Shown: piece after piece, positions 60,753 to 64,000 of the stretch | How the letters are laid out: each line of letters starts with the position of its first letter | How positions within the stretch are numbered: position 1 is the stretch's first letter | From: Arthrobacter sp. EM1 | GTDB lineage: Bacteria > Actinomycetota > Actinomycetes > Actinomycetales > Micrococcaceae | Direction: 5' to 3' | Assembly: GCF_029964055.1 (NCBI RefSeq) | Contig: NZ_CP124836.1 | Span: 372,001-436,000 of the forward strand | Length of the DNA: 64,000 nucleotides | Translations under genes and position numbers: made by a program | The notes under the pieces: generated by a model | What the model was told of the DNA's origin: nothing | Databases searched by the model: none | Seen by the model: only the letters and a program-made list of their open reading frames with translations

Positions 60753-61823
60753 ATGCTGTTTTCCCCGATGACTCTCGGCGAGCTGGAACTGCCCAACCGA
60801 CTTGTGATGGCGCCGCTGACCCGCGTCCGCTCCGGTAAGGAAGGCATTCCCGGCCCGCTGGTTGTCGAGCACTACCGGCAGCGGGCATCCCTCGGCCTGA
60901 TAGTCAGTGAGGGCACGTATCCCAGCCATACCGGCCGGGGGTTCCCGGGCCAGCCCGGCCTGGTGACCGAGGAACAGCTCAAGGGCTGGGCCAACGTCAC
61001 CTCCGCCGTTCACGCCGAGGGCGGCAGGATCTTCGCCCAGGTCATGCACGCCGGACGCGTCACGCACGAGGACACCAACGGTGGCCACCAGGTGGTTGCG
61101 CCCAGCGCCATCGCGATCGACGGCGAGACCCGCACCTACGAGGGCAAAAAGGCGTACCCCGTCCCGCACGCCCTGACCGCCGACGAACTGCCGGGCATCG
61201 TCCAGGAGTTTGTCACCGCTTCCCGCAATGCGATCGGTGCAGGGTTCGACGGCGTCGAACTGCACTCCGCTAATGGCTACCTGCTGCACGAATTCCTGGC
61301 ACCGTCCGCCAACCAGCGCGACGACGTCTACGGCGGTTCCCCGGCGAACCGGGCGCGCTTTGTGATTGAAGTGACCCGGGCCGTGGTGGACGCCGTGGGT
61401 GCCGACCGGGTTGGCATTCGCATCTCTCCCGAGCACAATGTGCAGGGCGCGGTGGAGGTTGACGCCGCCGATATCAAGGCAACGTACGGCCAGCTCGTGG
61501 ATGCCTTGGCCCCGCTGAAGCTCGCCTACCTCAGTGTGCTGCACCAGGACCCCACCGGCGAGTTGGTGCAGGATCTGCGCACCCGGTTCGGCGGCACGTT
61601 CCTGCTGAACACGGGCTTCGGTGTTATCACCACCCGGGAGGAAGCCACCGCGCTGGTCGCTGACGGCCACGCTGACGCCGTCGTCGTCGGACGCCCCGCC
61701 ATCGCCAACCCGGACCTGGTCCGCCGCTGGCAGGAAGGGCTCCCGGTCAACGAACCGGACCAGTCCACCTTCTACGGCGAGGGCGCCAAGGGCTACACGG
61801 ACTACCCGGCGTACCAGAACTAG
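60753..61823 (+). CDS. old yellow enzyme family NADPH:flavin oxidoreductase
   Basis: A 356-residue FMN-binding TIM barrel: MLFSPMTLGELELPNRLVMA, PLTRVRS, the active-site HSANGYLLHEFL (His-Asn pair), RFVIEVTRAVVDAVGADRVG and VVVGRPAIANPDLVRR. It reduces activated C=C bonds such as in enones. It lies 82 bases after the dehydrogenase and completes a set (ene-reductase, dehydrogenase, monooxygenase) able to process a cyclic enone or terpenoid; this substrate is inference. Confidence 0.93.
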   Translation: MLFSPMTLGELELPNRLVMAPLTRVRSGKEGIPGPLVVEHYRQRASLGLIVSEGTYPSHTGRGFPGQPGLVTEEQLKGWANVTSAVHAEGGRIFAQVMHAGRVTHEDTNGGHQVVAPSAIAIDGETRTYEGKKAYPVPHALTADELPGIVQEFVTASRNAIGAGFDGVELHSANGYLLHEFLAPSANQRDDVYGGSPANRARFVIEVTRAVVDAVGADRVGIRISPEHNVQGAVEVDAADIKATYGQLVDALAPLKLAYLSVLHQDPTGELVQDLRTRFGGTFLLNTGFGVITTREEATALVADGHADAVVVGRPAIANPDLVRRWQEGLPVNEPDQSTFYGEGAKGYTDYPAYQN

Positions 61824-61863
61824 GCCCCGGGCCGCAGCACCCCCCGGAATACCTCCCGCGGGT

Positions 61864-62040
61864 GGACATGTCCCTCCTCGATCACTGTGACCGAGGGACA
61901 TGTCCCTCCGCGATCACCAACAGTGGGCAGAATGCCATTCTGCCCACTGTTGGTGTTTAAGAATGGGCATGTGCCACCGGATTGGGCTCCAAGAATGGGC
62001 ATGTCCCGTCGGCCCTTGGAAGCACGGATGGGCATGTCCG
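61864..62040 (+). repeat. GGACATG modular repeat cluster C
   Basis: Motif starts (GGACATG or GGGCATG) at 61864, 61896, 61965, 61997 and 62030 show steps of 32, 69, 32 and 33 bases. A 41-base near-palindrome sits in the 69-base interval. The cluster fills the gap between the old yellow enzyme gene and the GntR gene. Confidence 0.85.
61915..61955. terminator. 41-base near-perfect palindrome, likely bidirectional terminator
   Basis: Arms of 20 bases (61915-61934 and 61936-61955) are fully complementary around a single base, followed by TTTAAG. It lies inside repeat cluster C, 92 bases after the old yellow enzyme stop. Confidence 0.7.
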
Positions 62041-62084
62041 GTGTGGGTCCGGGCGCAGCGCCCATGCCTATCCGAACGGCGCAG

Positions 62085-62094
62085 TCCTATAGGA
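62085..62094. promoter_or_regulatory. GntR operator overlapping -10 box
   Basis: The palindrome TCCTATAGGA overlaps TAGGAT (62090-62095), which is six bases before ATG 62102 and is the likely -10 of a leaderless message. Binding here would give autoregulation. The same sequence recurs ahead of the next gene. Confidence 0.7.
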
Positions 62095-62101
62095 TTTGAC
62101 C

Positions 62102-62812
62102 ATGCAACCAGCTTCATCCGGGAACCTGTCTCAGGGCCGACCCGCAGGCCGACCCGTTAGCCGACAGGTCCTTGCAGACCACGTCTACGAGGAACTCCTG
62201 GCGTCCCTGATGGACGGCCGGATGGAACCGGGGGCCGTGGTGAGCATCGACGGTACCGCGCGGGAACTGGACGTGTCCCCCACTCCGGTCCGCGAAGCGC
62301 TGGCCCGGCTCGAACACACCGGCATGGTGCGCCGGGTGGCGCTGAAGGGCTATCGTGTGGCGCCGGTGTTTACCCAAGAGGACTTCGCGGAACTGATGGA
62401 GGCACGGCTGGCCATTGAGCCGGTCAATGCCCGGCTCGCCTGCGCCAGGCTGACGCCGGAGCATCTCGCCGAGCTGGGCCGGGCCGTCGCCGATCTCAGG
62501 TCCGCGCCGCGGGGACCATCGTTTGCCGAATACCGCGACTATCTGGAGGCGGACGAGAGGTTTCATCGGCTGATAGCGGAGTTCACCGGAAACCAGTTTA
62601 TGGTCGCCGCCTATGCGGCGCTTGGCGGGCAGGTCCAGCGTTTCCGCCTCTTCGGGGGAGTGGGAATCACCGACGCGGAGTACGCCATCGCCGAACACGA
62701 GTCCGTCCTGGACGCCCTAGCAACCGGGGACCCGGACCGGGCCGCGGCAGCCATGTCCGACCACGTGTACAGGGTACGTGGCCGGGCCATCGCGGACGCG
62801 CCCGCCGGCTGA
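62102..62812 (+). CDS. GntR/FadR-family regulator
   Basis: A 236-residue regulator. Residues 20-90 are the winged helix (VVSIDGTARELDVSPTPVRE, VALKGYRVAPVF). Residues 100-230 are an FCD effector domain with the usual metal-site residues (EADERFHRLIAEFTGN, EHESVLDALATGD, MSDHV). ATG 62102 is preferred to TTG 62096 because of the -10 spacing. TCCTATAGGA palindromes lie before its own start and twice before the next gene, so it is probably the local repressor of the sugar isomerase gene. Confidence 0.9.
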   Translation: MQPASSGNLSQGRPAGRPVSRQVLADHVYEELLASLMDGRMEPGAVVSIDGTARELDVSPTPVREALARLEHTGMVRRVALKGYRVAPVFTQEDFAELMEARLAIEPVNARLACARLTPEHLAELGRAVADLRSAPRGPSFAEYRDYLEADERFHRLIAEFTGNQFMVAAYAALGGQVQRFRLFGGVGITDAEYAIAEHESVLDALATGDPDRAAAAMSDHVYRVRGRAIADAPAG

Positions 62813-62862
62813 GCGGGCCCCTCAGGGAACCTCACAACTGACCCCTTCACAGATAGGGACCG

Positions 62863-62942
62863 TCCCTATAGGATCTTTGATTGTTGCCAGCAGTCATGGA
62901 TGTGACCTTGACAACACTCATTTGATAGTAAATCCTATAGGA
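62863..62942 (+). promoter_or_regulatory. promoter with two GntR operators
   Basis: Operators CCTATAGG (62865-62872) and TCCTATAGGA (62933-62942) flank a consensus -35 TTGACA (62908-62913). The second operator covers the -10/start region. Two sites 68 bases apart could allow looping. Confidence 0.65.
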
Positions 62943-62969
62943 AACAGGATTCCACGAAGGAGTGAACCC

Positions 62970-63974
62970 ATGGCCTATACAGCCGAAAACTGGCCCATCA
63001 CGGCAGCGTTGCTGCAGTTCCCTGGCGTTGACGCCGCGGGAACCCCGATCAACGACGCTGAGGCAACGGCGTGGGCAGCGGTACTGCAGGAAGTCAAGGA
63101 CGCTGGTTTCACCAACGCGGACCTCACCGACAGCTGGGTCCGCCCCGGCGACCTGAGCCCCACCCGCCTCGCCGAGTTCAAGCAGACCGCCGACAACGTC
63201 GGCATCGGCATTCCCGTCATCTCCGCCATCCGCCGCAGTGTCATCGAGGAGCGGAATTGGGAAGCGAACCTGGCCTACAGCCACCGAACCATCGACGCTG
63301 CCGCCGAGCTTGGCTGCGAGGTGGTCTCGTTTGGACTCCACCAGGCGCTCACCGCCGAACAGCAGAAACAACTGTGGTTCTGGACAGTCGAAGGGCACAA
63401 GGACCCGGTGGGCGACAAAGAGACCTGGGCCAAAGCCGTCAGCCGCCTGCGTGAACTGGGCCGGCACGCCGCCGACGCGGGCCTCCTGCTCTCGCTTGAA
63501 ATGTATGAAGACACCTACCTGGGCACCGCAGACTCATCGGTGCAGCTGGTGCAGGACATCGGACTGGATAACGTCGGCCTCAACCCGGACCTCGGCAACC
63601 TGATCCGCGTGCACCGCCCGATCGAGGACTGGCGGGAGATGGTTGCCAAAACACTCCCGTACTCCAACTACTGGCACATGAAGAACTACATCCGCGACGA
63701 AAACCTCGCCCGCGACATGTACGTCGCGATGCCGGCGCCGATGGAAAGTGGCCTGATCAACTACCGGGAGGCCTTCCGGATCGCCCTCTCGGTCGGCTTC
63801 CAAGGCATCCTGTGCACCGAGCACTACGGCGGCGACGGCCTCAGTGTGACGGCCAGCAACCAGGACTACCTCCGCGGCCGCATCTTGCCCAAGACCGACG
63901 GCTATCCGCTCGGCCGCAGCCAGGTGGCCCAGGGCCGCCAGCAGCCGGCCGCTGCGGAACTCGCCGGCGTTTAG
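62970..63974 (+). CDS. sugar phosphate isomerase/epimerase (xylose isomerase-like barrel)
   Basis: A 334-residue TIM-barrel protein of the AP endonuclease 2/xylose-isomerase-like family: VKDAGFTNADLTDSWVRPGD, AAELGCEVVSFGLHQA, LLLSLEMYEDTYLGTADSSV, NVGLNPDLGNLIRVHRP, YWHMKNYIRD and ILCTEHYGGDG supply the metal-binding Glu, Asp, His and Glu. Such enzymes isomerise or epimerise sugars, tetrulose phosphates or inositol derivatives. GAAGGAG precedes the ATG. It is the likely first gene of a GntR-controlled catabolic operon that continues beyond the window. Confidence 0.87.
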   Translation: MAYTAENWPITAALLQFPGVDAAGTPINDAEATAWAAVLQEVKDAGFTNADLTDSWVRPGDLSPTRLAEFKQTADNVGIGIPVISAIRRSVIEERNWEANLAYSHRTIDAAAELGCEVVSFGLHQALTAEQQKQLWFWTVEGHKDPVGDKETWAKAVSRLRELGRHAADAGLLLSLEMYEDTYLGTADSSVQLVQDIGLDNVGLNPDLGNLIRVHRPIEDWREMVAKTLPYSNYWHMKNYIRDENLARDMYVAMPAPMESGLINYREAFRIALSVGFQGILCTEHYGGDGLSVTASNQDYLRGRILPKTDGYPLGRSQVAQGRQQPAAAELAGV

Positions 63975-64000
63975 GCCAGTTCCCGACGGCGGGTCGCTGA

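Overview
The window is high-GC DNA with short intergenic gaps, frequent 4-base start/stop overlaps, leaderless starts, and gene families typical of soil Actinobacteria of the Micrococcaceae. Arthrobacter or Pseudarthrobacter is the best fit. This placement is inferred from gene content and codon use; no 16S or other definitive marker is present. It reads as chromosome: pcrA, sucC, sucD and a tRNA-Arg are present, and I see no transposase, integrase or phage gene.

Layout. 1-8.4 kb: the end of a GH38 alpha-mannosidase; a membrane protein/HTH pair; an ABC-F ATPase behind a possible attenuator, coupled to an ABC exporter; NUDIX and DUF6314 genes beside tRNA-Arg(CCT); a DUF998 membrane protein. 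8.5-16.2 kb: a secreted GH18-like chitinase diverges from a three-gene operon (processive GT2 synthase, SpoIIAA/STAS-like protein, HAMP-GGDEF-EAL c-di-GMP enzyme). Next to it a small exported protein made of four 11-residue Trp-rich repeats diverges from a stand-alone TPR protein. 16.2-24 kb: a membrane protein, an inositol-monophosphatase-family enzyme, pcrA, a lipoprotein and sucCD, with two clusters of a modular GGACATG repeat. 24-33.5 kb: ArsR/SRPBCC and MarR/MFS pairs, a sugar transporter, a FadR-type regulator with promoter and operator ahead of an MFS/SDR operon, and a LOG-family protein.

33.5-48.9 kb: a matrixin-like metalloprotease coupled to a VIT/CCC1 protein; a guanidino-compound or polyamine cluster (SSS symporter, XRE-cupin regulator, ureohydrolase, ThDP enzyme); a MarR/DHA2 efflux operon; a heterodimeric ABC exporter followed by a thioesterase. 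49-54.3 kb: a defence islet with McrB, an McrC whose nuclease residues look substituted, a small antisense gene and Vsr; no DNA methyltransferase is seen. 54.5-64 kb: an exported protein pair; a GAF regulator divergent from a flavin monooxygenase, alcohol dehydrogenase and old-yellow-enzyme cluster; a third GGACATG repeat cluster; a GntR regulator and a sugar-phosphate isomerase/epimerase sharing TCCTATAGGA operators.

The strongest candidates for something undescribed are the repeat-peptide/TPR pair (14.7-16.2 kb), the modular GGACATG repeat family found at three loci, and the McrB/degenerate-McrC/Vsr islet.
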